Assembly (NCBI GenBank): GCA_911728435.2
Contig: OU452200.1
Span: 25,373,715-25,437,714 of the forward strand
Reading direction: 5' to 3'
From: Apoderus coryli
Lineage: Eukaryota > Arthropoda > Insecta > Coleoptera > Attelabidae
DNA: 64,000 bases
This document shows positions 34,140 through 45,900 of the stretch, one piece after another. The notes under the pieces were generated by a model, which was given only the letters and a program-made list of their open reading frames with translations, searched no databases and was not told where the DNA came from. Each line of letters begins with the position of its first letter. Within the stretch, counting starts at the first letter, position 1. A program made the translations under genes and the position numbers.

Positions 34140-37100
34140 ATTTCACCACGGTATTTTTAAAAAAATCAAATACATTTTTAGGAAAACTTTCGAAAATCTG
34201 GGTTATTCACGTGAAAAGTCATTACTTCAGGTCTCTAATCCAAATCAATTGAAATTACATCACAAAACAAGACTTTTTTTGAAGGATTCTCTGAGCATTC
34301 GTTTGACACACTTTCGATATTCTAAATCTTAAAAAAGGGTATTTTTTAGTATATTTTCTAGTTTTCGTGATATTTTATGTTTTGATTGATTAATTGATAG
34401 GCTAGGTTGTATTGTGAAGTTCAAATCCCAGTAGGTAGGTGCAATTTAAAAAAAAATTGTTTTGTATTTGTTCTTCTTTTATGGTCTCACAATATCACTT
34501 TACTATTTGGTGGCCATTGGCGTACGCGAATAATTGCTTTAGTAAATTAGAAGTTTCAAAACAAAATTTAATAAATTCGTGTCTACGGATTTTTTTCGAA
34601 TGGTGTTCAAGAATTTAATCTTTTTATAACCTAGTCTGCTGTTCTAAAAATATCGTATCGGATTAAAATCCGTATAACTGCACCAATATGTTATCTTGTA
34701 CTTAGCAGTGCTTACGTTGGTATACTTCCTGTCTCTCCCTCCAACATCATACAATATTTCATAAACTTTGTCCATTCAATTTTTAATCACTTTTTATGTT
34801 ATTAGAAATTAGCTAATGATAAATTTAACGATTCTGATCTTCTAACATTATTTAATGTTTTATTTCATTTTATTATTATTATTATTAAAATAAAATATAT
34901 TCTATTATTAACTCTTTATCAATAATTTCTCAGAGAACACAACAGGTTACACAATTTTAATTTAATTACATTGAAAGAATCGAATAAGATCTCAATATTG
35001 TTTCATACGGTTCTAGGTATATAATCAAAAAAAAAATACACAAAAAATAGTAAAACAATTACATTGCCTAATTGTAAATATATAGAATTAGTGATAGAAT
35101 ATAAATTACATTCCCATCCATAATAAAACCAAGAATAATGAAGGAATTAAATTAAACAATAAACCACCTGATCTAGAGATAACGTAAATCAGAAATAGTA
35201 TAGGAAATTCTACTGGTGGTTTTGTTAATACGAGTATATTGGTGTTCTTTTTAATTCTTCAAGGGAATTTTCATTATACTTATCGTACATATTTAGATAT
35301 TTTTATATGGGAATCTACAGAAATGAACCGAAGTTGTGGCAACAATATTTTAGTAAAATATTATATTAGTCGTGGCAATGAACATAAAGAAAATTACGTA
35401 TAAAAGTGGTAAAGACTTCTTAAGGTATTAAATCATTCGATATGACTTAGTCCTAAAGTTTGTTAATATGATATTATAATGTATATGGGTACATTTTGCA
35501 ATGTTAGCATAATATGATAGGTACATTTTATTAGGATAACGTAAGCAAAGATTAATGCACACAATTAATCTTTGACGTAAGTGAAAAATATAAATTATAA
35601 TATTTACTTAGGTTTCCATATAATAATTGTAAAAACCGGTGATAATGAAGAGTTGTATTAAATTTATCATTAAATTACGATTAAACTTTGGCCAGGTTAG
35701 GTTAGGTATCCTGCCTCTTATTTAATATTTCCACTTTTTGTAAGACTAGGTTATTTTTCAAAGGAACAGGCAAAATTAAATTGAGGGTTATGAGGTTCAA
35801 CTCTCAACAAGGACACGTGAGTTCAATTTCTCCTCTGTTATTACTTTTTTATTTTAGTTTTTGTTTGTTATTTTGAACTCTGCATTCAGAAAATATAAAT
35901 TGCAATATATAATATTTAGACTGACCTACTCTTAACATTAATTCTCTATTTATTTTGCGGCATTTTATTACTATAAATAATAAATATATAGTTTTCCAAA
36001 TTTAATCTTGCTGGTTTCAAAAACCCACTTTGTACTTAAGAGTATTAAGAACCCTGTAAAGTGTTATTATATGTAATTTTATGAACTAATTCTAAACCAC
36101 CAAATTGGTCTAATATTAGATTATTATGTTATGTTGGTTAACCATGATTATCGTAATTCATTAAAATAAATGATTGCTGAATACATGACAAACAACATTC
36201 TATTAGCAAAAAATAAACAGTTAATTTGAGGAACAGTTTTGTAACAAGAATATTATTTCCATGGCATTTTAATGATTAGCGTTAAATTAAATACCAATTT
36301 TAACTGTTTGGATTGGTATGTCTTAATGTCATACCGAACAAATCTGTTGCTGTCGTCGCTCATTTTACGATACACATTAGTTAAACTTAATTATCATAAA
36401 ATGTAGAACAAACACTTCAATACTATGTTTTAGAATTGAACGTTAATTCTTAAGGATATATTATATGTACCTACATTGTTAACACGTTACGGTGGAGTAG
36501 TTTTTTCATATATTAATGTTATCTACTACTCTTTATTAACTGAGATTTTAACAACAAAAGGTATATTGCCTTGTTTACGGGAGAGCGATAATTATCAAAG
36601 CTTTAATTAAAAATAATATGAATTAGAGTATCATTATATTTTATAAAATTTTAATTAAACAGAGTTCTCCTCTATAATTGACGTTAATCTTTCTATTCCT
36701 TTAAACGGTGCCGTTGATCTTTAGATGCAGGCAAATTTTGGATTGTTTTATATGTTAGAAAAAAGTACCGTGTGCGTTTACAATAAAAAATTTAAATTAA
36801 ACACAAAATATTTCTTTACAAAAATATTAAACAAATATCCCTATTTTACATGTACGAATAATAAAAGCAAGTATAGATTTTGCACTGATTTTTATACAAA
36901 AAACAATCTAACATAAATGTCACAGTTATAAATCATCTTCCCGTTATGGTATTGGTTTATTTCAATAAAATTTGTTTATATTATTTAAATTGCTCCTGTC
37001 TATCATTATTAAATTACTAGACAATCCTTAAACATGTTTCTTATTGCGTTCTTCAAGGCTTTAAAGCTGTTTATGTTTCGTATTTATTAGAACATATGCA

Positions 37101-37300
37101 TATATTAGGGTAAAGTAGTCTATCCAGCCGCTGTAACACGACGAGTGGTTTGTCGAACCAAGAGCTTGGATCATGATCTCGCTACAGTTTGCCGTTTTAC
37201 GAGACAAAAGTGTCAAAACAGTACGTGGTTCGTTCAGATTCATGACGTCAAGAGGTTTTCTAAACATCTCGGACCTTCGGTGACTAGTTTGTCATTATTA
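34140..37300. other. gene-free AT-rich region
   Basis: No recognisable gene. It contains tRNA-B-box-like words (agttcaaatccca at 34418) that are too isolated to call, and a small palindrome at 35544-35572. Confidence 0.45.
35544..35572. repeat. short palindrome sharing the 846 bp repeat terminus
   Basis: caaagattaat and attaatctttg face each other across seven bases. The half-site equals the terminal word of the 846 bp repeat, so this looks like two ends without a body. Related half-sites lie near 1690, 22340 and 56836. Confidence 0.6.
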
Positions 37301-37309
37301 GATATATTT

Positions 37310-37472
37310 ATTTGATTCAAATTTGTCATATATAAAACGTTTATTTTTTAAGTAATTAGTTTAAGTCCTTCATTAGTTATTATTATTATTTTAATGTATT
37401 TGTAATTTTTACCTGCCCTATAATTGTATGTTTATCTATCTGGGCAGTTGTATCTTAAATAAATAAAAAAAA
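37310..37472 (+). repeat. LINE 3' tail
   Basis: Sequence ending cttaaataaataaaaaaaaa at 37453-37475 is a LINE-type 3' end with an A-rich tail. Upstream coding sense, if any, is not recognisable. Confidence 0.5.
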
Positions 37473-37597
37473 AATAGCTGCCATGGATAAAAGGCAGCAA
37501 AGTATGCCTCTGCCTCCATAAGCATAATATATAGTGGTTATGATATGTCTATCCTTGTGGAATATTCTCATCACTTGTTATTATACAAATAAATATA

Positions 37598-38140
37598 TGG
37601 TCAAAATTTGTGAGAGAATTGGGGACGTCGAATCATAAAAAAAAACCTAAATTGTAATTTTTCTAAATGTCCTTATTTACAAAGATACAGGGTGTTAAAG
37701 ATGACTGCCTGAGGACGATTTTTTTTAAATATTTTCAAAACGAGTAAAGATGAATTAATGAAATGTAGCATATTTATTCACCTAGTTAAATTTCGTAACC
37801 TGAGATGAAATTGAATAAAAAAGGTTGATCCTAGGCGGTTAAACGGGGGGACCTTTGCCTTAATTATAACCTAACTTTTTGTTCTTGTGATTTTTATTCC
37901 ATTTGTGTCAAAAATGTGATAAAATAAATATTTCTACATAACAAATGCATAAAAGGTTGTCGAGAAATTCGAGTTTGAAAATTTTATGACGAAACTGGTT
38001 CTTAGTACACAGCATTAATAAAATTTTGGAAGACTTTTCGTTAGCAAACTGTATTTCAATATCACACTTAATGCTGTGTACTAAGGACCAGTTTTGTCCT
38101 AAAATTTTCAAACTCGAATTTTTCGAAAAACTTCTAGTTT
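37598..38140. mobile_element. foldback element FB-2 (truncated)
   Basis: Same family as FB-1: ggtcaaaatttgtgagagaa, then cctgaggacgattttttt, taaacggggggacctttgcc and the inner arm aaattcgagtttgaaaattt. The arm turns around a loop near 38040 and continues with aggaccagttttgtcctaaa. The outermost left bases and the outer right arm are missing. Confidence 0.8.
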
Positions 38141-38149
38141 GCTAATTCA

Positions 38150-38970
38150 CCAAAAAATATTTGCAGTCTGCGAGAACTGCTGCAGAAAAAGCAACCCTTC
38201 AGTTTGCAAAATACCCATGAGATAGGTTATTTAATTCCTTCTTATAGCTATAGTATATTATAGACAGGCTGCTAGACAGTAATAATTATTAAATAGATAA
38301 AATAAAGTAGGAATGATGAAGCGAAATTAAAGGCTGAAAACATTGCCTATATTATTTTCAATAGACTGTGCAAAATACATTGCACACAACTAATAATACT
38401 GTAAATATAATGGCCGTTTTTGAATTTATAGGTGTTAATAAGAAAACAAATAATTTAAGACTAAGTACATACACCGGTAGATTTTACAACAACTTGAAAA
38501 AGATATATACTTACCATTATACGTTTTGCCGTTATATTTAATTTTGTTGGGAAAGATTCCGAGAAATATATGGTTTTATAACAATTAACAATTACTATTA
38601 CATATTTTTATCATAACTGTATTAAAGTTGTTTTTCTTCTTTTTTAATTCATATTTTACTACCGGGTGATAATCTTCCGGTATCTCAAATTTTAAATGTT
38701 TTCATGAGAAATAGGTCCCGAAGACTACGTTATAAGTATACCTAATGTTATGTCATATTTTATAATGTGTTATAGACCCAAATTAACACTTCTGTTCTAA
38801 TATTCCCACGGTAATATTTTTGTTTTAAACGTATAATTTTAAACTAATCCTGAAATATAATATTTTTAATTTGAAAAGTAGTCCATTCGTAAGTGGAGTT
38901 GTAATTTTAGTGTTTAAATGAAAGTCTAATCTCCACAAAATAAATTTAATAGAATTCAGAATTGTTGCTG
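38150..38970. other. gene-free AT-rich region
   Basis: No gene seen. The words aatctccacaaaataaattt (38929) recur near 44250, suggesting remnants of one repeat family at both sites. Confidence 0.4.
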
Positions 38971-38975
38971 TTTTC

Positions 38976-40571
38976 TATACCTTTTCAAGTTCAAATTGGC
39001 GCTAATCAGAATCACAATGACATTAGTCAAAATCAAATTGACAACATGAATTTCAAATTGGCATTAATTAAAAGCAAATTGACAATAATCAAAACCATAA
39101 TGGCACTAATCACTTTCAAATTGACAATACATAAAATCAAATTGGCACTTGTAACATACCTTTAGCGAAAACAATTTATTTAATGATACACAATAAATAA
39201 CAGTAATTAAATTATTGAAACCATTAACGAATTTTAAATACCAAATTTTTAAAAAAATTATATCTTGCATATTATCCAATGCAGCAGGAATAAATCTTTA
39301 TATATGTGCAATAAATTTGGTACAATTAGCAACAGTAGTAATCTCGCCAATATTGCGACGAACGATGTTCTCTAATTTCTGCATTCGATATTCGGTTTGA
39401 GACAGACGATCCCGGTCAGCACCAGCCAAGATGACATTTAACTCTTCAGCCATGTCTGCTTTTACTCCTGCCTTTAATACAGACCATGCTTGTTCAATGG
39501 AATTGAACATAGGGTTATACGGACTTAGTCGTAAAAATGTGTGATGGCGAAATTGATCATCTGCAAAAACTTCTTCAATACTGGTGTGGCATTATCAACG
39601 ACTAGCGCAACCCCAGTTTCGTAAATGTTTTGCGCACTTCTTAAGCACTGCCTCACAAATTCGTTTGCTTGCGGCTTCTTGAAAGAACCCCTTCTAAGTT
39701 CGGAATAAATTAACCCCATAGTTCCAATGGATCCTATTAGGTGAATGTTCGATTCTCTGGAGCTATACTTGTGCGAGGACTTCCTTTTTTTGAACGGCCC
39801 TGCGTCCTTGATATGAACAAATCAAAGTACGTTTCGTCCATATTATATATAATAGGTAGGTACCTGCCTGAACAAGTTTTTAGCGTAATTTCGTTTACTT
39901 TGTTTTCCTTCAAAACTATTTGCGTTTTCGGGTTCTCTACGCAAGGCCTTCAAAGTAAACATAAGTCCATTCAGATGCCATCGAATGCATTCCTTAGAAA
40001 TGTTGATAACAAATACTTCTCGTATTTTTTCACTCAATTGTTTAAGAGTAATTTTAGGATTTTCTTCGACTGAACGTTCAAGGAATTTACGGTGTTCGGA
40101 GGTTATTTTAACTCTACGTTTACCTCCTTGCTGCTTCTCCGATAGCTCTTGATTGTTCACTCATCGAAACGCAGTTCTTTTTGCCACACCCAGTACATTT
40201 GCAAGATTACGCCAGTCACCATTGGCATTATATAATGCACAAATCTGCCACTTCAAATTTGAAACAACATCCTTTTTTATATAAGGCATCTTGCAATGTA
40301 GTATAGGTAATAATTCTTAATTAACAAACACACACTTTGACACTGACAAGTAATAACCAATTCGATTGATGTATTTAACACAAAGTTAAAATCTACTAGT
40401 GCCAATTTGATTTTGTTTATTGTCAATTTGAAAGTGATTTGTGCCATTAAGGTTTTGATTATTGTCAATTTGCTTTTGATTAATGCCAATTTGAAATTCA
40501 TGTTGTCAATTTGATTTTGACTAATGTCATTTTGATTCTGATTAGTGCCGATTTGAACTTGGAAAGGTATA
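38976..40571 (-). mobile_element. DDE element with subrepeat-built TIRs
   Basis: The ends tatacctttt caagttcaaa and its mirror (tttgaacttggaaaggtata) open ~180 bp terminal inverted repeats. Each TIR consists of about nine degenerate ~18-21 bp units built on caaattgacaataatcaaaa. The body carries a minus-strand DDE transposase pseudogene. TA at both borders fits a Tc1/mariner target. Confidence 0.85.
39298..40289 (-). pseudogene. Tc1/mariner-superfamily transposase pseudogene
   Basis: The start chosen is the ATG at 40289. The N-terminus MPYIKKDVVSNLKWQICALY and NLANVLGVAKRTAFR forms a helix-turn-helix, closed by a TGA where the pattern suggests Trp. It continues in frame with VKITSEHRKFLERSVEENPK and a second helix-turn-helix (ITLKQLSEKIREVF). 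A frameshift near 39845 precedes LPIIYNMDETYFDLF with the first catalytic Asp. A later frame holds ALVVDNATPVLKKF (second Asp), and after a break FNSIEQAWSVLKAGVKADM supplies the probable catalytic Glu (xxIExxW). One nonsense codon and at least two frameshifts make it inactive. Confidence 0.85.
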
Positions 40572-40574
40572 GTC

Positions 40575-41000
40575 GGAAGGAAATTGTGAATATTGGAGGC
40601 AACAATTGATTAGATGCTATGGTACCTAATAAAAATGGGACGCACAAAGTTATAGTATCTATGTTTATACCAAACCAACCCACAGCCTTACTTTTTATAC
40701 TTTTAATTACACTCAATATGTCAATTTCATCTACACTATGAAACTGTAAGGCATACTCAATATTTGGCTGAATTACTGGAAAAAAAACTATTTATTTCAT
40801 GGACATTACAAAGCTGCGTTGGCCCTAATTTGTTTGTAGGCCTCCCAGTAAGGAATGTTTTTTGTTCTTCTAAAGTTAGAAAGTAACTTGTTGCGGTTCT
40901 TCATCATTAGCACGTATATTCGGTGTCAGCCAAAGCGCATAAGGTTTAGTGACTTTGTACGTATTCCAGGGAGCATGGATCCAAGAGTGTTATAATATTT
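40575..41000 (-). pseudogene. LINE ORF2 fragment, endonuclease-RT linker
   Basis: Reading the minus strand from about 41000, one frame gives KPYALWLTPNIRANDEEPQQ, then after a shift LGGLQTN and VIKSIKSKAVGWFGINID (40716-40663). The latter corresponds to the start of the RT domain (xxIKSxxAxGxDGI) of a non-LTR element. It ends at the border of the 38976-40571 element, which may have cut it. Confidence 0.65.
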
Positions 41001-41169
41001 GTGTTCACAATACTTCCCTGTGCGAGAAAGTAAAATTAATTAAAAAGGAAGAATATTTTCACTGATTATCCGATACAAAAATTGTTCGAAAAATAGTCTT
41101 TAATAATAATGAACATTTACTTTTGTATAGGTTGTACCTATAAGAAACGTTAAAATTACCTGAACAGTG

Positions 41170-41530
41170 AAGATTTATTTATGAATTGCTTGTTACATAA
41201 AGTAACAAGACTTTTAGTTAGGTTGGAAATTTGTTTGACACTACCATGCTTTCACCAGACGGGTCGTTTCGTTGATCCACAACTCATCAGTGATGATCGG
41301 CAGGCAACACAATTTCCAACATAACTAAAAGCCTTGTTACTTTATGTAACGAGGAATTCATAAGTAAAGCCTCCCGCCAGGGAATTCGGGCGCATCTAAT
41401 GTTGGCAATAGCATTTAATGGAGTTATTACTTCTTGCCCGGCCATCGTTTGCGAACTAAGTTTCACCGGGCCTATTGCCTGCTCACACTAGATGTCGCCA
41501 AAAACATCTTATTGAAGATTAAGCTATTGG
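41170..41530. repeat. foldback repeat G, copy 1
   Basis: Contains gcttgttacataaagtaaca (a self-complementary word), ttgatccacaactcatcagt, gcctcccgccagggaattcg and cacactagatgtcgcc. All recur at 58390-58965. A long stem pairs ttgttacataaagtaacaag with the similar word at 41335. Non-coding. Confidence 0.75.
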
Positions 41531-41579
41531 ACACCTTAATAAAGTTTGAAAGTAATTTGCATTAGTGATAAGAAAGACT

Positions 41580-41800
41580 TAAAATATACATTTGAAATAA
41601 TAATAATATAATAATAATAACTTTATTTTCAACATTACACACAGGTAGAAGAGAAAAAAACTTGGTTGTGTCGCTCCAAGACTTTCCCGACAATATATCA
41701 TATAATCTAGAATATTATATGACCTGCGAAATACAAATATTATTGAAAATAAATAATCCGAACCACTGAAACCAACATAATGTGGTTTGTGCATGACTGT
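41580..41800 (-). repeat. LINE 3' end with (TAA)n tail
   Basis: On the minus strand the sequence ends aaaataaagttattattatt (41637-41618), a polyadenylation-like signal followed by TTA repeats. The same tail type occurs at 7.6 and 42.2 kb. Open sense upstream is not recognisable. Confidence 0.55.
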
Positions 41801-42145
41801 TGAGACCGATCATTTATTTAAAAAAAAATAATAATGGTGCCCCCATGAATGTGATACCCATGTAAATATCCCAATATTTATAACAACTTAACCTCATTTC
41901 GTATTATACACTAGGAAGTGTTTTCTTTTTGTTAAAAACAATTTTAAGTTTTTTAGTTTATTGATTCGAATATAGCTTGGTTTACATTAAACGCAGCTTA
42001 GGTCATTTTATGAGAAAAAGTTCCCATAAATATACGTCCGCAAAAGCATTATTTCCAATATACAAGGTGTTTTTTCAAATAACGGATGTTTTTAATTAAG
42101 TAAGACATCTCCTTACCGATTTCTTTAAAATTTGGCAGTGTTGTT

Positions 42146-42222
42146 TATTTGTTCTCCATTTTTGTATGTATGTAATTTTTTATGCCAATAAAGTTATTTA
42201 TTATTATTATATTATTATTAAA
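42146..42222 (+). mobile_element. 77 bp LINE 3' tail inserted in a TIR
   Basis: The left TIR is interrupted between gcagtgttgt and aatagggagc by a sequence with caataaagttatttattatt and a TTA-rich tail. In copy 1 (6203-6226) these flanks are joined, so this is an extremely short LINE insertion. Confidence 0.75.
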
Positions 42223-42420
42223 TAGGGAGCTTATATGGCCCTCACTAGATCAAAATAAAATTATTGACAAAAACAATGTACGCCACTGCCACTTCAACTT
42301 TTTTATTTGTTGTATTGTTTCATATGTTGCTTCGTTTACGAGATAAAAATTTAAAACATTTTCAACATGCCAAGAATATTTGCGAATAATTCGACTAAAA
42401 ATCAGTAACGTTTATGTTAT

Positions 42421-43515
42421 TTGACAGTGCTAATCATTTTGAATCTGTCAAATTTGTTGAAGTCCCTTAACACGAATCACTATACAAATGCCGAGATGAC
42501 CGCCATATACTTTATTTATGGACTCGCTGACGGCAATGCATTAGAAGCTAGGCGGTTGTACACTGAAAGATTTCCTCAGCGTATGGCTCCTAATAGAAAA
42601 ATTTTCGAAAGCATTCATCGACGCCTTCATGAAACAGGCACACTAATACGAAGTGGAGGAACATGAAGGCCAAAGACAGCAAGAACCGTAGAGCTGGATG
42701 AGGATATGCTGAACTTGGGTGAGGAAAATCCAGGTACTTCTACTCGACAAGTTGCTAAGGCTTTGAATGTAAGTAATTGTACTGTTTGGCGCATTCTTAA
42801 GGCCAATTTGTTATATCCATACCACATCTAACGCGTTCAAGCACTTAATCCTGCTGATTTTCCTCCACGTATGGATGGCTTTTGAACAAAATTGTTAAAA
42901 TACCTCAACTACTGATGTTAATTTTGTGTACTGATGAAAAGAGTTTTTCAAGAAATGCAATAAAGAATGTTCATAATAACAATTTATGATGTGATGAAAA
43001 TCCGCATGCGATATTTGAAGATCATTTTCAACATGAGTTCTCGTTGAACGTTTCGATTGAAATTGTGGGTGACTACTTAATAGGACCCGTTTTTCTACCA
43101 GGAAGACTTACCGGAGAGGTATATCGCTACTTTCTATAAAAAACACGCTTCCTGGGTTTTTGTAAAACGTACCATTGGCAATAAGAAATGCAAGGTGGTT
43201 TATGCACGATGGTGCACCAGCGCATTTTAGTCGGCTCGCTCGTGAGTTTTTAACAGAAATCGCACGATTGGCCGAGGTGCACCTCACTTATGGTGTGCAC
43301 GATACCCGGATTTAAACCAACTGGATTTTTTCATGTGGGGCCACCTGAAGACCTTATTTTACGCTACTCCTGTGCAAAATGTGGAGGACCTAAGAAATCG
43401 CATTATTGCTGGGTGTAATTCGATTAGAAACGACCCTGGTATTTTTGAGAGAGTTCTCAAGTCAATGAGGAGAAGATTGGATTCATGTATCCGATCCGAG
43501 AGGTGGTCACTTTAA
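42421..43515 (+). pseudogene. mariner/IS630-like transposase pseudogene (family A)
   Basis: The + strand start at 42421 gives HYTNAEMTAIYFIYGLADGN and FPQRMAPNRKIFESIHRRLH (N-terminal helix-turn-helix, about residues 20-75). After a stop it continues as KTARTVELDEDMLNL, GTSTRQVAKALNVSNCTVWR (second HTH) and LYPYHI. Later frames hold LCTDEKSFSRNAI near 42930 (first Asp), MVHQRILVG / near-MHDGAPAHFS near 43205 (second Asp traceable by frame), and ARYPDLNQLDFFMWGHLKTL near 43305 (third Asp). The C-terminus VEDLRNRIIAGCNSIRNDPG is open to 43515. Multiple stops and frameshifts. Confidence 0.88.
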
Positions 43516-44214
43516 ATATTTTTTGTAATTTTTTGTATTAGGAATAATTATTGTTAATTTTAATTATTTATTTTTATCTTGCTACGAAAAGTTAATGTTA
43601 TTTTTAGTTGAATTATTCGCAAATATTCTTGGTATGTTGAAATTTTTTTTAAATTTTTATCTTGAAGCAACATATGGAAAAAAATATAAGACATAAAAAA
43701 GTTGTAGTTTTCGTTACTTTATCTCAAGACAATATCGATAATAAATTACAGCCAGTGGCGTACATTTTTTTTCGTTTTGATAGTAAGGAGATTTAACTTA
43801 TTTAAAAAAACCTTTATTTACAAAAAAACTTTCATTGTATCTTGGAAACAATGCTGTTCCGGACGTATGTTTATTGGAACTTTTTTTCATAGAATGAACT
43901 GAGAAATCACCATCTTAAAAATTGCCGGGTCTTTTTTGAAACACCCTGTATAATTCAGTCCAACACTTATTTTCAAAAATTTGTTTAAGTATTTTCTCAT
44001 TTATTTGTTTTATTTATTTTATATTATTGGTATAAAATTGTATATAATATAATTCTTTATCTATAAATGCGACTATTGGAAAGTTATCTGTATTGTTGAC
44101 TGTTTCAATTCTAGTGTAATTGTTAATTATTGATTTATATCTAATTCGATAAAATTGTTTAAATTTTGACTATCTTCATTATAAGATTTTATGTTTATAT
44201 CACCAATAATAAAA

Positions 44215-44520
44215 TAAAAGCACTGATGGTAAAATAAAAGTCAAATCTCCACCAAATAAATTTAATAGAAAATTGTTAATCGTTATTTTTTAATCACACA
44301 TGTTTCGAGACTAATCCAGTCTCTCCATCAGTGGCAAACATTTATAAATTTGTGAAAACTTTATGAAATATAATTATCACAGTTAGAAGATTCTATTGGA
44401 GTCTGGAAACACATTCATAGTTCATCTAGATACATCTAAATAACCATTAGCTGACTAACTTGAATGTGTTTCCAGGGTCCAATCGAATCTTCGAAAGAAC
44501 AACACGGTAATCCTGAGTTT
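44215..44520. repeat. inverted-repeat remnant
   Basis: tctattggagtctggaaaca (44391) faces tgtttccagggtccaatcga (44465) across about 55 bp. It is preceded by tttcgagactaatccagtct, a hairpin-like word of transposon type. The left part shares aatctccaccaaataaattt with 38929. Confidence 0.55.
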
Positions 44521-44539
44521 GTAACTTCATATACAACAC

Positions 44540-45900
44540 TTTTATGTTCAAAACATAATATTTGATATCGTGCGTATGACCACAGCTGTGGGTATAACTA
44601 TATCTTCATAATTATTATTGTCGCTTCGATTTATTTTGCCTTCATTATATAAAAGTTGATACCTGTCGATCATAAAAAAGTTTAAATCTGGTACTTGCCA
44701 TGTTTCGGTAAACATAATAATAACAAAACTATTATTAAATTGATTTAAGAAACCAGTAAACTTATTAAAATTTGTATTCAAACTACGAGCTCTAATAGCA
44801 CCAATTTGTACTCAAGATTAAAATGAATAGTACAACATCCGTTCTTAAGTGGTCTGGATTTGTGAAATCTCTAATGTACTGATTCATACCTAATTATTTA
44901 CAGTTTTAACAAAATAAATACTAAACTGAGAAGTAAATACATTTTAATAAATCCAACACCCAATATTTAATTTCGCCTGAGAATATCCGCCTAGATTGAT
45001 AACTCAAATTGTTTGGTCAAAAAAAGAAACATACAAAATCACTTAGCATAGATTTTGGTGTTCTTTTTAAATGTTGGAGATGTAGGAACCGATTTTCTTT
45101 GTCGACTTCTCATTAGCGGTACTTAGCAGTGCTGTATCTTTTATGTTTTCTAGATCATTTACTGATTATAGCTTATTGTCAATTTTCAACTTAAATCCTC
45201 TTATTTTAGGTTGCTCCTTTTGCTTTTTTCGCAATCTTTAGGTGTTTAACTAGGTTCTTTTGTGTTTTTTGATCTGCTGGACTTAAGTCATTGGCAATAG
45301 ATATATGTGTACCTTTAAGTTTATGGATGATCTTAAAAATACTTTCATTTGACCAGAAAGATAAGAATTCAACAAGAACAACTCGACCATTTGCACTATC
45401 TTTACAATAAAGTATACCAATATTATTAATTTTATTTTTCTTGTATTGGGTTGAGGTTCACAATCATACACAAAAATTTTTTTTGTTGGAAGTATTTCTT
45501 TAATAGTTTCATGTCGTCTTTTTTTTTCAACAAAACAAACTTTATTAGAGTTTGAATTCCTCGTAAATTTGCAATTTTTTAAGAATTCGGCATTTACCAT
45601 GTTTGCTTATCTTCTTCAAGGATATTAAGAATATTTTTCCAACATCGTTTCGCTAAATATTTTAAAAAAACTGGTCAATTTGACAACATTTGATGAGTGG
45701 ATATGTACTCGTTAGCCCGTATTCTCACAAACGGATTAGGCACATTTCCCTAACCGCGCGCAGCTCCCTACTTGTTTGTGTTTCAGGATCCATCTGTAAA
45801 ACAAATACTGCTGTCAGTGGAAGCTCTTATTGTCTTTTTGTTATAGAAATAAACCACGGTGGAGAGGCGGCCATTTTAACTCGTCTGCATTAAATAAAAG
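44540..45900 (-). pseudogene. LINE 5' half: ORF1 end and start of endonuclease
   Basis: Minus strand from about 45895: a 5'-UTR-like segment (ggccgcctctccaccg), then an ORF1-like start MDPETQTSRELRAVREMCLI at 45793. A decayed middle follows, including VNAEFLKNCKFTRNSNSNKV, then an ORF1 C-terminus in shifting frames (QKTQKNLVKHLKIAKKAK, IRGFKLKIDNKL near 45170). Next is the first part of the ORF2 apurinic endonuclease: IGAIRARSLNTNFNKFTGFL and IIMFTETWQVPDLNFFMIDR (44810-44650), the latter holding the TETW metal-binding Glu. RT is absent, so the copy lacks its 3' rather than its 5' half. Confidence 0.72.

Larger units (their letters stand above)
41998..43955 (+). mobile_element. long-TIR IS630/mariner element, family A copy 2
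   Basis: Same family as 6009-8246 but inverted. The left arm starts at aggtcattttatgagaaaaa, lacking about 50 outermost bases. The right end is complete to gaaacaccctgtata near 43951. The left arm contains a 77 bp LINE-tail insertion (42146-42222). Confidence 0.85.

Noticed and set aside
34395..34440. tRNA-like B box agttcaaatccca
   Set aside because: No convincing A box, stems or acceptor arm; a lone B-box word is expected by chance.
35770..35835. Second tRNA-like region with gagttcaatttctcc
   Set aside because: The stems do not fold and no anticodon arm can be drawn.
37061..37267. 68-codon minus-strand frame in a less AT-rich stretch
   Set aside because: No recognisable motif on either strand; it lies directly before a LINE tail and is probably decayed LINE sequence.
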